DNA of 64,000 nt from CAZBDU01 sp964490725 (lineage in GTDB: Bacteria > Spirochaetota > Spirochaetia > SZUA-6 > DRHE01): assembly GCA_964490725.1 (NCBI GenBank), contig CAZBDU010000008.1, positions 1 to 64,000 of the forward strand, written 5' to 3'. The notes beneath the pieces are model-generated. The model worked only from the letters and a program-made list of their open reading frames with translations, searched no databases and had not been told where the DNA came from. Positions 31,607 to 39,636 of the stretch are shown here, piece by piece (the stretch's first letter is position 1; each line of letters begins with the position of its first letter). Made by a program: the position numbers and the translations under genes.

Positions 31607-32638
31607 TCACACGTATTGCGGGCTCTTCCAGAGCGTCAACGATGTGCCGAGGCCCTTTTCCCGCGCCTCGCGGTACACCGCGGTAGCGACGGCGACATCC
31701 TCGCTGCCCAATCCGAGGGGGGAGAAGAAGATTCTTTCCTCCGCATCCGTTCGGCCCGCTTTCTTTCCGTTGATGATCTCACCGATGTTGGCGTGGATTC
31801 TGCTCTCGTCGATCCGTCCGGCGCTGTACAGCCTGGCCAACAGCGGGGTTCCGCGGTGCAGGACCTCATGCCACAGGTCAACGACCACCTTGTCCGCGTT
31901 GAAAACGACCGCCTCTTCTTCTTCCTGGTATGAGCCGATGTGGGAGAAGAAACACCCCTTCTTGAGCCACGCGTCCCTGACGATCGGCTCGTCCGCTACG
32001 GTCACCGTGACTATGATGTCCGACCCCGTCACGGCTTCTTCCGCGGAGGCGACCGGGTTCGCGCGGATACCGACCTTCTGCGAGGCCCATTCGGCGAATC
32101 TCTCCGCGGTCTCCTGGCGGACATCGAAGCACCTCAATTCCTCGACCGAAGGGATTGCGGACTTGATGGCCAGGATTTGAGTTCTGGCCTGCACGCCACA
32201 GCCAATAATCCCGACCGCGCGGGAATCCCTTCTGGCAAGGTACCTGGCTCCGACGCCGGTGACTGCCCCGGTCCGCATAGCGCTGATGTAGGTGCCATCC
32301 ATAATGGCCAGCGGCACGCCGGTCTGGGCGTCGTTGAGGACGATCAGCGCGTGAGCCCTCGGGATGCCGTGGTTCACTGGATTCGGAGGGAACCCCGAGA
32401 TCCATTTGATGCCACACAGGCCGAAGCGCCCACCTACATAGGCGGGCATGGCATTGATGCGGCCTCGTTCCCTTTCGCCAAGGTCGAGGATCACTTTGGA
32501 CGGCAGGTTGACTTCCCCCTTGTCATGCAGTGCAAGCACTTCCTCGACCACATCGATTACCTCAGGCATATCGATTCCGGTGGCGATAACTTCCTCCTGA
32601 GTCAGATAGATCAGTCCCTTGCCGCTGTCACTGTTCAT
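31607..32638 (-). CDS. Ornithine cyclodeaminase/mu-crystallin-family protein
   Basis: The 343-residue enzyme shows the family layout: substrate-domain motifs LPSKVILDLGERERGRINAM and GIKWISGFPPNP, LIVLNDAQTGVPLAIMDGTY, SAMRTGAVTGVGARYLA, and the dinucleotide motif GIIGCGVQARTQ. Members are NAD(P)-dependent ornithine cyclodeaminases, imine/ketimine reductases or N-alkyl amino acid dehydrogenases. In this operon it may process an amino or imino acid released after demethylation, which is inference. ATG 32638 with GGGGAG upstream is the start. Confidence 0.85.
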   Translation of the reverse strand: MNSDSGKGLIYLTQEEVIATGIDMPEVIDVVEEVLALHDKGEVNLPSKVILDLGERERGRINAMPAYVGGRFGLCGIKWISGFPPNPVNHGIPRAHALIVLNDAQTGVPLAIMDGTYISAMRTGAVTGVGARYLARRDSRAVGIIGCGVQARTQILAIKSAIPSVEELRCFDVRQETAERFAEWASQKVGIRANPVASAEEAVTGSDIIVTVTVADEPIVRDAWLKKGCFFSHIGSYQEEEEAVVFNADKVVVDLWHEVLHRGTPLLARLYSAGRIDESRIHANIGEIINGKKAGRTDAEERIFFSPLGLGSEDVAVATAVYREAREKGLGTSLTLWKSPQYV

Positions 32639-32683
32639 AGGCACTCCCCAAAAGGCGCCGGAACGCACTGGCCCAGCGTGACG

Positions 32684-33349
32684 TCAGGCCTTCTGCGGCC
32701 GGACGCTCTTCATCATTTCATCCACGACGCTCACCGCTTTGACGGCGTCAATTGCGTATGCGTCCGCCCCCATTTCTGCTGCCCATTCTTCGGTCAAGGG
32801 TCCTCCCCCGAAGAGCAGCTTGAACTCCGCCCGGTTTCCCTCCGACTCGAGATACTTGGACACCATCTCCATATTCACTGCCGTAAAGGTCATCAAGGCA
32901 GATACGCCGATGATGTCCGCCTTGCTCTCCAGCGCCCTGTCGGCGAATTTGGACGGGTCCACATCGATGCCAAGATCCACGATTTCATAACCGGCTGCTT
33001 GGAGCATGATGCCGACGATGTTCTTGCCAATATTGTGTACGTCCCCCTTGATGGTGCCCAAGACGATCCTGCCCTTTCGCATGGAATCCACCTGCTGCCG
33101 GGTCATCTGCTTTTCGAGTATTTTCACGGCGGCGCTCATGGCGTCGGCTGCCATCATCAGCTCAGGTAGGAAGGCATCACCCGCTTCAAACCGGTCCCCC
33201 ACTTCCTTGATGGCCGGGGCCATTCCCTGGGTGATGGCCTTGTAGGGATCCACTTTCAGCTGCAGAGCCTTCTCAGCAGCTCGTCTGGCCGCCTCCTCAT
33301 CATAGCTGAGCACGGCCTGCCTCAGTTCTTGAAACACGGAGTCTTCCAT
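32684..33349 (-). CDS. Methyltransferase corrinoid protein (MtbC/MttC/MtgC type)
   Basis: The 221-residue protein has an N-terminal helical cap domain (to about 90, FQELRQAVLSYDEEAARRAA) and a B12-binding Rossmann domain. The cobalt ligand is H105 in GDVHNIGKNIV, with SALMTFTAVNMEM and LLFGGGPLTEEWAAEMGAD following. It carries the methyl group between a substrate methyltransferase and an acceptor. AAGGAG precedes ATG 33349. It is the first gene of the operon, 45 bp before the cyclodeaminase-like gene, and must serve both the MttB- and MtmB-like enzymes. No MtbA/MtvA acceptor or RamA activator is in the window. Confidence 0.9.
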   Translation of the reverse strand: MEDSVFQELRQAVLSYDEEAARRAAEKALQLKVDPYKAITQGMAPAIKEVGDRFEAGDAFLPELMMAADAMSAAVKILEKQMTRQQVDSMRKGRIVLGTIKGDVHNIGKNIVGIMLQAAGYEIVDLGIDVDPSKFADRALESKADIIGVSALMTFTAVNMEMVSKYLESEGNRAEFKLLFGGGPLTEEWAAEMGADAYAIDAVKAVSVVDEMMKSVRPQKA

Positions 33350-33403
33350 CCACCTGTCTCCTTGACAACCGAGTGTTCGCACCATCAGAACAAAATTCCC
33401 CGT

Positions 33404-33432
33404 ACGCTAGCATACATTACTCTGGCTGTCAA
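33404..33432 (-). promoter_or_regulatory. Promoter of the methyl-corrinoid operon
   Basis: On the minus strand TTGACA (33432-33427), 17 bp, TAGCGT (33409-33404), about 55 bp before the corrinoid-protein start. The rest of the 366-bp gap to 33715 holds a GC hairpin (GCCCCGC and GCGGGGC, 33547-33570) that may end transcription, but no gene and no recognisable cobalamin riboswitch. Confidence 0.55.
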
Positions 33433-33715
33433 ATTGCGACTTCTCAACAAATGGAATTTGTCTCTCAGCCGTGCTGTAGGGTACAGGACGGTAAGGCCGG
33501 TTCTGACCGTGGAGAGTCGACTGGTCAGTAGAGCCTGGCGACTGTGGCCCCGCGGCCATTCGTGCGGGGCTGTCACATCCACGGTTCAGGTCCTCGGGCA
33601 GCGAAGGACCGGTGTGGTGAGGTCCTCTTCGGCCTTCAGGCCTGGCGGCAGGCGATCTATCGCGGGGTCGTTGCCCGCGGAGCCTGCCGGCGCCTCCCCT
33701 GGCCCGTCCCGGCGG

Positions 33716-34975
33716 CTATCCCCGCTTCGAGGTGACCGCCTCTTCGTAGCGGTGCACCGCCTGGATCAGCTCGCCGTCGGCAGGCACCCCCGCGCGGCGG
33801 CAGTAGTGGTCCCAGACGGCCCCCAGGGGCAGGGTCTTCAGCTCTTCCAGCAGCGAAAGCCGGGCGAAGAAGTCGCCGGCCTCTTCAAAGCCCAGGAGGC
33901 GCTCCCGGGGCTCCAGGAGCGCCGCCAGCAGCGCCTTCAGGGTGGAGCGCGTTCCAATGGCCCAGGCACCGATGCGGTTCATGGTGGCGTCGAAGAAGTC
34001 GGTGCCGATGTGGCTCTGCGGGAGCCTTCCCGAGCGGACCAGCTCCGCGCACAGCTCGCGAACCTCGTCGCTGAGGATGACCACGTGATCGCTGTCCCAG
34101 CGCACCGGGCGGCTGATGTGGAAGACCAGCTCCTCCATGAACTGAAAGAACGCAGAGACCTTGTCTGCCACCGATTCGGTGGGGTGGAAGTGGCCCATGT
34201 CGATGCAGATGAGCTTGCCGCGGGTCAAGGAGTAGCCCAGGTAGAACTCGTGGGAGCCCACGACGAAGCTCTCGCTGCCGATGCCGAAGAGCTTCCCCTC
34301 CACGGCGTCCTTCAGGTGGCGGGGGTCGAAGTCCTTCTCGTAGACCCGGTCCAGGCTGTCCCGCAGCAGGCTGCGGTAGCCGGCGCGATCCACGGTAATG
34401 TCCTTGGCCCCGTCGGGGATCCACAGGTTGTGGATGCAGGCGCTGCCTTGAGCCTTGCCCAGGGAAGCGGAGATCTCGCGGCAGCGCTGGGCGTGGGCCA
34501 CCCAGAAGGCGCGCACCTTGCTGTCCTTGCTGGAGAGGGTGAACCCTGATTCGGCCAGCGGATGCGAGAAGAAGGTGGAGTTGAAGTCGAACCCCACGCC
34601 GTGCTCCCGGCCCCAGGCCAGCCAGCTTTCGAAGTGCTCCGGGGAGACCTGGTCCCGGTCCACCCGGCGCCCGCCGAAATCCCCGTAGCTGGCGTGCAGC
34701 GCCAGCCGGTGCCTGCCCGGCAGCAGGCCGTACATGAACTCCAGGTCCGCGCGCAGCTCGGCCAGGCTGCCGGCCTTCCCCGGGTAGCTCCCGGTAACCT
34801 GGATGCCCCCTCCGGAGAGGCTGGCCGCGGGGCTCTCGAACCCTCCCACGTCGTCCCCCTGCCAGCAGTGCACCGACAGGGAGACCGCCTCCAGCCGCTT
34901 CAGCGCCCCCTCCACGTCCACCCCCAGCTCCGCGTAGCGGCGCCGGGCCTCCTGATATGAGTTCTCGCTGCTCAT
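33716..34975 (-). CDS. rhaA: L-rhamnose isomerase
   Basis: The 419-residue protein matches RhaA: YAELGVDVEGALKRLEAVSL, HCWQGDDVGGFE, GIQVTGSYPGKA, metal-site segments FDFNSTFFSHP and IHNLWIPDGAKD, GSESFVVGSHEFYLGYSL, ICIDMGHFHPTESVADKVSA and WDSDHVVILSDEV. It interconverts L-rhamnose and L-rhamnulose with Mn2+. AGGAG 7-8 bp upstream fixes the start at ATG 34975. It ends the minus-strand run of three sugar genes from 37678. The matching kinase is at 41075 and an aldolase candidate at 17713. Confidence 0.93.
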   Translation of the reverse strand: MSSENSYQEARRRYAELGVDVEGALKRLEAVSLSVHCWQGDDVGGFESPAASLSGGGIQVTGSYPGKAGSLAELRADLEFMYGLLPGRHRLALHASYGDFGGRRVDRDQVSPEHFESWLAWGREHGVGFDFNSTFFSHPLAESGFTLSSKDSKVRAFWVAHAQRCREISASLGKAQGSACIHNLWIPDGAKDITVDRAGYRSLLRDSLDRVYEKDFDPRHLKDAVEGKLFGIGSESFVVGSHEFYLGYSLTRGKLICIDMGHFHPTESVADKVSAFFQFMEELVFHISRPVRWDSDHVVILSDEVRELCAELVRSGRLPQSHIGTDFFDATMNRIGAWAIGTRSTLKALLAALLEPRERLLGFEEAGDFFARLSLLEELKTLPLGAVWDHYCRRAGVPADGELIQAVHRYEEAVTSKRG

Positions 34976-35053
34976 GATGAAGCTCCTGACCGGCATCATA
35001 CACCGCCGGCGTCGGGGAGGCAAAGGGCCGCGCGGCGGGCCCGGCCGGCGGCC

Positions 35054-36481
35054 TCAGCGCGCAGCCACCTGCCTCTGCGGCCGGGAGACCTGGAAGCCGA
35101 GGTAGTTGGACAGGGCCTCCCCGGCGGCTTCCTCCACCTGCCCGGGAGTCAGCGCCACATGGTGGCGGTGACCCTCGCTTCCCAGGAACAGCAGCACCTC
35201 CTGGAGCGCCGGGATGTCGGCCACCCCGGCGCAGCCGAAGAACGAGGCGGGGATGGGGTCCTGCGTGAAGCGTCCCTGGCCCAGGTACATCTTCACCGTT
35301 CCCGAGTCAGTGAGCAGGTTGCCGAAGGTGAACTCCATGGGCGCGATCCTGCCCGCCACGCAGCCGAAGCCATGACCGGCGCCGATGCTGGCCTTGAGGA
35401 TCTCGTGATCGGAGATCCTTCCGGGGTGGGCCATCATGCTCGCGGGTACGTTGCCGCAGTGGAAGAGGATGCACTTCTGCTCCTCCTCCTCGTAGTTGTT
35501 GTTCCAGTCCAGGATCATGGCGGGCTCGCCGGAGGCCAGGCCCAGGACGTGCATGGCCACCGCGCTGCCGGTGTCCACCTCGCAGGCCGCCGGCAGGCCG
35601 CGGCCCATCAGGTCTCCGGTGATCAGGCAAGGGGAGATACCGAACTGCTGCTGGATCTCGGTCCAGCAGCGCACGCTTACCGCGTCCAGCTCGTTCTCCT
35701 CGATCATGGCGTCCAGCACCACCCCCAGGCGGACCAGGTTGTCCGCCGCCGCGGCGGGGACCCCGTTCCACGCGGCCAGCCCCTGCAGGTGCTCCATCTT
35801 GGCGCGGCAGGCCGGATCGGACGGCTTCAGGCGGCGCATGCGCTCGAACACGTCGGAGAGATCGAAGGTCTCCACCGTGATTCCCCGCTTCTGCAGGGCC
35901 ACCTCGTCAATGCGGACGGTCTTGAAGGGCGTGGTGCGGGCTCCGATCTGGCCCACCCTCATGCCGCGCACTCCCGCCACCACCCGGCAGACACGGTCGA
36001 AGAAGGCCGCGTTCTCGGCGAAGCCCTCGGAGAGGGGGCTGACTACGTGGGGCTTGCGGACGGTGAAGGGGATGTCGTTCTGCCGCAGGACGTCCATGAT
36101 GGACAGCTTTCCACAGAAGGCGTCCCGTCTGGAGGCGGGGTCCATGGCCTCCAGCTCGTCGGGGTAGGCCTGGATGAAAACCGGCACCCCCGCCTCCGCC
36201 AGCGCGATGGCGGCGCCGTTCTCGTCGCCGAAGTTGGGAAGCGACAGGATCACTCCCTGGTAGCGCCCGCGGTGCTCGCGCAGGAACGCGGCGAACCGGC
36301 GGGCCTCCTGCGGGGTCTCCACCCCGCCGTGGCGGGTCTCCTTGGGGTCCAACATCAGCGCCTCGTGCCCGAGGCGCTTCAGGGCCTCCGGCAGCTCCCG
36401 GCGGGCGGCCGCCAGATGGCGGGCCGGGAAGAACCCCCGGTTGCCGAACAGCAGCGCGAACGTGGACTTCTCTTCTGCCAT
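35054..36481 (-). CDS. L-fucose/L-arabinose isomerase-like protein
   Basis: The 475-residue protein resembles the L-fucose isomerase-like family: LFGNRGFFPARHLAAARREL, a first domain with VILSLPNFGDENGAAIALAE, a middle domain with RVGQIGARTTPFKTVRIDE, and a C-terminal domain with CWTEIQQQFGISPCLITGDL and CEVDTGSAVAMHVLGLAS. LFHCGNVPASMMAHP and EFTFGNLLTDSGTVKMYLG follow. These hold the Glu/Asp/His metal site. The exact sugar is unknown. It lies 63 bp after the dehydratase gene and 78 bp before rhaA. Confidence 0.82.
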   Translation of the reverse strand: MAEEKSTFALLFGNRGFFPARHLAAARRELPEALKRLGHEALMLDPKETRHGGVETPQEARRFAAFLREHRGRYQGVILSLPNFGDENGAAIALAEAGVPVFIQAYPDELEAMDPASRRDAFCGKLSIMDVLRQNDIPFTVRKPHVVSPLSEGFAENAAFFDRVCRVVAGVRGMRVGQIGARTTPFKTVRIDEVALQKRGITVETFDLSDVFERMRRLKPSDPACRAKMEHLQGLAAWNGVPAAAADNLVRLGVVLDAMIEENELDAVSVRCWTEIQQQFGISPCLITGDLMGRGLPAACEVDTGSAVAMHVLGLASGEPAMILDWNNNYEEEEQKCILFHCGNVPASMMAHPGRISDHEILKASIGAGHGFGCVAGRIAPMEFTFGNLLTDSGTVKMYLGQGRFTQDPIPASFFGCAGVADIPALQEVLLFLGSEGHRHHVALTPGQVEEAAGEALSNYLGFQVSRPQRQVAAR

Positions 36482-36544
36482 GATCCTACTCCGTTCTCAG
36501 TGGAGATGTGCGTGGATGCAGCCGGGCCGCCGCGAGCGGACCGT

Positions 36545-37678
36545 TCACCGCAGGAGCTCCCGGCTGCCGGTGTACCGTTCGACCGCTTCGGGGTCCAGCT
36601 CCAGCCCCAGGCCGGGCCGCTCCGGGATGCCCAGCAGGCCGTTCTCGTCGAGCCGCCACCCCTCCTGGGCGAGCCCGTCGATGTAAGGCGAGCCCACCAG
36701 GTACTCCACCAGGCCGGTCTCCGGGAAGGCGGAGGCGAGCTGCAGGTCCGCCGCCAGCCCCACCGCCGTGTTCCACCCGTGGGGGATGAAGCGCACGCCG
36801 TAGTCCTGGGCCATCCAGGCGATGCGGCGGCTCTCGCTCAGGCCACCCACCTTGGTCACATCGGGCTGCACGATGTCCAGCGCCCCTTTCCTCAGCCAGG
36901 GCAGGAACGCCTGGCGGCGGGTGAGCACCTCTCCCGCCGCGATGGGAACCGGGGCCTCCCGGCGCAGCCGGGTGTAGTCCTCCAGCGCGTCGGGTTTGAG
37001 GGGCTCCTCGAACCAGGCCACCTGGTAGCTGTCCAGCATGCGGGCCGTCCTCAGGGCCCACTTGTAGCCGTTGGGCCAGAAGGCGTCGCTGCCGCCGGCG
37101 TCCACCATGAGGAGGCTCTTCGGGCCGACGGCACGACGGGCCGCCGCCACGATCTGCTCGTCCAGCGGTGCGGAGCTCCTTCCGAACGGTCCCCAGCCGA
37201 TCTTGAAGGCGCGGAAGCCCGTCTCCCTGACGCGGGCAAGCTTCTCCGCAAGCGCCGGGGGCTCCGCCATCAGGATGGAGGCGTAGGGCTGCACCCTGTC
37301 CCGGTATCGGCCGCCCAGGAGCCGGCCCACGGGCTGCCCGCAGGCCTTGCCGAACAGGTCCCAGAGGGCGATGTCGATGCCGCTGATGGTGTGCTCCACC
37401 GCGCCGCCGCGGCCCAGCCAGAAGGTGTTCTGGCGCAGCTTCTCGGAGACCCGCTCGGGCTCCAGGGCGCTCTCGCCGCGGTAGTGGGGCTCCAGCACGG
37501 CCAGGGAGCTCCTGACCAGCTCCTCGCTGGAGAAGACGCTCCCCAGCCCGGTGAGCCCCTGGTCGGTGACCACGAGCACCAGGGTCTGGAGACAGTCCTC
37601 CGGCTGCAGGTCACTGCTCCACCCGCCTTTGGGGGTGGCGCCCCGTAACCCGGCGGCCCGAATCTCCGCGATCTTCAT
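36545..37678 (-). CDS. Mandelate racemase/enolase-superfamily acid-sugar dehydratase
   Basis: The 377-residue enzyme has the enolase-superfamily capping domain (MKIAEIRAAGLRGATPKGGW) and barrel. FKIGWGPFG supplies the K-x-G type catalytic lysine region, LLMVDAGGSDAFW the first metal Asp, WFEEPLKPDALEDY the Glu, PIAAGEVLTRR the next Glu, and FIPHGWNTAVGLAADLQLAS the catalytic His. It probably dehydrates a six-carbon aldonic acid, and rhamnonate, galactonate and others remain possible. GGGAGGAA precedes ATG 37678. It is the first gene of the minus-strand run ending with rhaA. Confidence 0.82.
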   Translation of the reverse strand: MKIAEIRAAGLRGATPKGGWSSDLQPEDCLQTLVLVVTDQGLTGLGSVFSSEELVRSSLAVLEPHYRGESALEPERVSEKLRQNTFWLGRGGAVEHTISGIDIALWDLFGKACGQPVGRLLGGRYRDRVQPYASILMAEPPALAEKLARVRETGFRAFKIGWGPFGRSSAPLDEQIVAAARRAVGPKSLLMVDAGGSDAFWPNGYKWALRTARMLDSYQVAWFEEPLKPDALEDYTRLRREAPVPIAAGEVLTRRQAFLPWLRKGALDIVQPDVTKVGGLSESRRIAWMAQDYGVRFIPHGWNTAVGLAADLQLASAFPETGLVEYLVGSPYIDGLAQEGWRLDENGLLGIPERPGLGLELDPEAVERYTGSRELLR

Positions 37679-37684
37679 GCCGTT

Positions 37685-37905
37685 CCTCCCGGGGCCCGTC
37701 CCCCGCGTGGGCTGCGCCCGCCTGACGCCCGCCTTTGCTCCTTCGCCCGGGGCCCGTCCCCCGCGCAGGCCCGGCGGGGCTGCCCGCCGCCGGAACCTCT
37801 CCCCGCCCCCCGGCCGCTTGCCCGCCGCCGGAGCCTCTCCCCGCCCCCCGGCCTCTCGCCCGCCCCCGGCCTCTTGCCCGCAGGGTACACCGCGATGATA
37901 CATCG
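37685..37905. repeat. GC-rich duplicated segments and a small palindrome between divergent sugar genes
   Basis: The stretch holds two copies of CGGGGCCCGTCCCCCGCG (about 37689 and 37746) and two copies of a CCGCCGGAxCCTCTCCCCGC-type unit with CCCCCCGGCC runs (about 37780-37860). CGATG-ATA-CATCG (37893-37905) is a small perfect palindrome that could be an operator. No gene is seen from 37679 to 38011. Confidence 0.5.
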
Positions 37906-38011
37906 GGGTGCAGGGAAGTTGCAAAGGGGCCGGCGTGCAGGTAGACTGCTCCGGGAGAGGTAGTCCCGGGGGTAGCCGGTTCCGGGCAGCGGAGCCCGCG
38001 GAGGGGTTGTA

Positions 38012-38956
38012 GTGTCCGAACAGACGCCAGGGGTCCTGGTGGTGGGAAGCATCAACATGGACCTGGTGATGCAGGCGGAGCGGATTCCCGAGGCCGGGGA
38101 GAGCCTGCTGGGGGAGGCGTACAGCTACGTCCCGGGGGGCAAGGGAGCCAACCAGGCGGTTGCTGCGGCGCGGCTGGGGCTGCAGGTGGCCTTCGTGGGC
38201 CGCGTTGGCAACGACGGGCACGGTGAAACCCTGAAGAGGCGTCTGGCCCGGGAGGGGGTGGACGACAGCCTGCTGCTGAGGGACGATCGGGAGCGGACCG
38301 GGTTTGCCGCCATCGTGGTGGAGCGGACCGGGGAGAACCGCATCATCGTCTTCCCCGGCGCCAATCTGGCCATCCGGGAGGAGGATGTGTCCCGCGGGTT
38401 TTCCCGCCCTCTGAGGGCGGCGATCATCAATCTGGAGATCTCGGAGGAGACTGTGGTGTCGGTGTTTCGCCACGCCCGGCAGGGGGGCGTGCCGGTGGTC
38501 CTGGACGCCGGGCCCGCCCGGGGGTTCGATCCGGCGCTGGCCCGTGGAGCGGAGATCGTCAGTCCCAACGCGACGGAGGGGGAGCAGCTCACCGGGATTG
38601 CCTGCGGCGAGCCTGCCGGCGCGGCGCGGGCCGCCGCCCGGCTGGCCCAGGCCACCGCGGCGCGCTACGTGGTGATCAAGATGGGGGAGCGCGGAGCCTA
38701 CCTCTTCTCGGGGAACGGGGGGTGGCCCCACCCCGCCGGGGGGACGGGGGGGGGGGCCGTGGACACCACCGCCGCCGGGGACGCCTTCACCGCCGGTCTG
38801 ACCGCCTGCTATCTGCGCGGCGGGGACATCCGGCAGGCCGTGCGGTACGCCAACGCCGCGGGAGCCCTGGCGGCCACCCGGCTGGGGGCCCAGCCCTCCC
38901 TGCCGCGGGCCGAGGCGGTGGCCGAGCTGCTCGCGAGCCGGGGGGTACGGCTGTGA
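38012..38956 (+). CDS. rbsK: Ribokinase (PfkB family)
   Basis: The 314-residue kinase follows RbsK: VLVVGSINMDLVMQAERIPE, GGKGANQAVAAARLG, FVGRVGNDGHGE, NRIIVFPGANLAI, NATEGEQLTGI, and catalytic DTTAAGDAFTAGL with Asp as base. It phosphorylates ribose or a similar sugar with ATP. GTG 38012 has GGAGGGG upstream. A run of 11 G (38746-38756) sits just before the catalytic motif and encodes Gly residues of a loop. Slippage there would break the enzyme. The stop overlaps the next start (GTGA). Confidence 0.85.
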   Translation: MSEQTPGVLVVGSINMDLVMQAERIPEAGESLLGEAYSYVPGGKGANQAVAAARLGLQVAFVGRVGNDGHGETLKRRLAREGVDDSLLLRDDRERTGFAAIVVERTGENRIIVFPGANLAIREEDVSRGFSRPLRAAIINLEISEETVVSVFRHARQGGVPVVLDAGPARGFDPALARGAEIVSPNATEGEQLTGIACGEPAGAARAAARLAQATAARYVVIKMGERGAYLFSGNGGWPHPAGGTGGGAVDTTAAGDAFTAGLTACYLRGGDIRQAVRYANAAGALAATRLGAQPSLPRAEAVAELLASRGVRL

Positions 38957-39579
38957 AGAGCGCCGTCCTTCCGGCCGTGGCGGAGTTCCTGCGCGGCCTG
39001 CCCGGGGTGGTTCGGGCGGAGCCCCTGCGCCAGGGTGAGGCGGAGCAGGTGGTGCAGACGGAGGAACGCTACGAGACCGCGGGGCTTTTTCCCCTCTGCA
39101 ACCTGGGCGTGCGCGCAGTGGCGGCGCGGGAGGCGGCGGTGCTGCTGCTGAAGGACAGACACTTCCGGGAGCCCCCGGAGCCCACCGTGTACCTGGTGGA
39201 GGAGCTGCCCGACGGCGCCTCCGATCCCGGCGGGGGGGACCGGCTCTTGGTGGAGGGACGGTGGTACCGGATCCTGGGCGAGGAGGTGATGAGCCCCGGG
39301 AGGGAATCGCCGGAGAAGGTGGTGCTCCTGTCCGGCTCCTTCGCCATGTACCCGGAGCGCAGGAGCGACAGCCGGGCTCCCTCTTATTTCGTCCTACCGC
39401 CCCTGGGTTTTCCCGAGCTTGAGGGGGAGGCGGAGCGGTTGGGGGTCCGGGAGGTGATCTCCATCAGCCCTTCCACGAACGCAGACACCCTCCTGCGGCG
39501 GCTGCACGGCCTGCCGCCCGACGACACTCTGGCCACGCTGATCGTGGCGTTCAACCTGGCAGAGCCTGCGGGCGGATAA
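38953..39579 (+). CDS. Uncharacterised protein coupled to ribokinase
   Basis: I do not recognise this 208-residue protein. It overlaps the ribokinase stop by 4 bp, so it is translated with it. It looks soluble. The first half has strands such as ERYETAGLFPLCNLGVRAVA and AAVLLLKDRHFREPPEPTVY. The second half has GGDRLLVEGRWYRILGEEVM, SPEKVVLLSGSFAMYPERRS, FVLPPLGFPELEGEAERLGV and VISISPSTNADTLLRRLHGL. No catalytic signature, signal peptide or membrane segment is clear. Context suggests sugar metabolism. Confidence 0.65.
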   Translation: MKSAVLPAVAEFLRGLPGVVRAEPLRQGEAEQVVQTEERYETAGLFPLCNLGVRAVAAREAAVLLLKDRHFREPPEPTVYLVEELPDGASDPGGGDRLLVEGRWYRILGEEVMSPGRESPEKVVLLSGSFAMYPERRSDSRAPSYFVLPPLGFPELEGEAERLGVREVISISPSTNADTLLRRLHGLPPDDTLATLIVAFNLAEPAGG

Positions 39580-39636
39580 TCCTCCGCGCCCGCCGATGCG
39601 GACCCCAGGCCGGCTGCCGGCGAGCCGCCGGCCGGG

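Noticed and set aside
33350..33715. Search for a cobalamin riboswitch before the corrinoid operon
   Set aside because: No B12-box-like conserved segment was visible on the minus strand, only a promoter and a GC hairpin.
35159..37648. An 829-codon plus-strand ORF
   Set aside because: It is antisense to the isomerase-like and dehydratase genes, both of which have clear family motifs.
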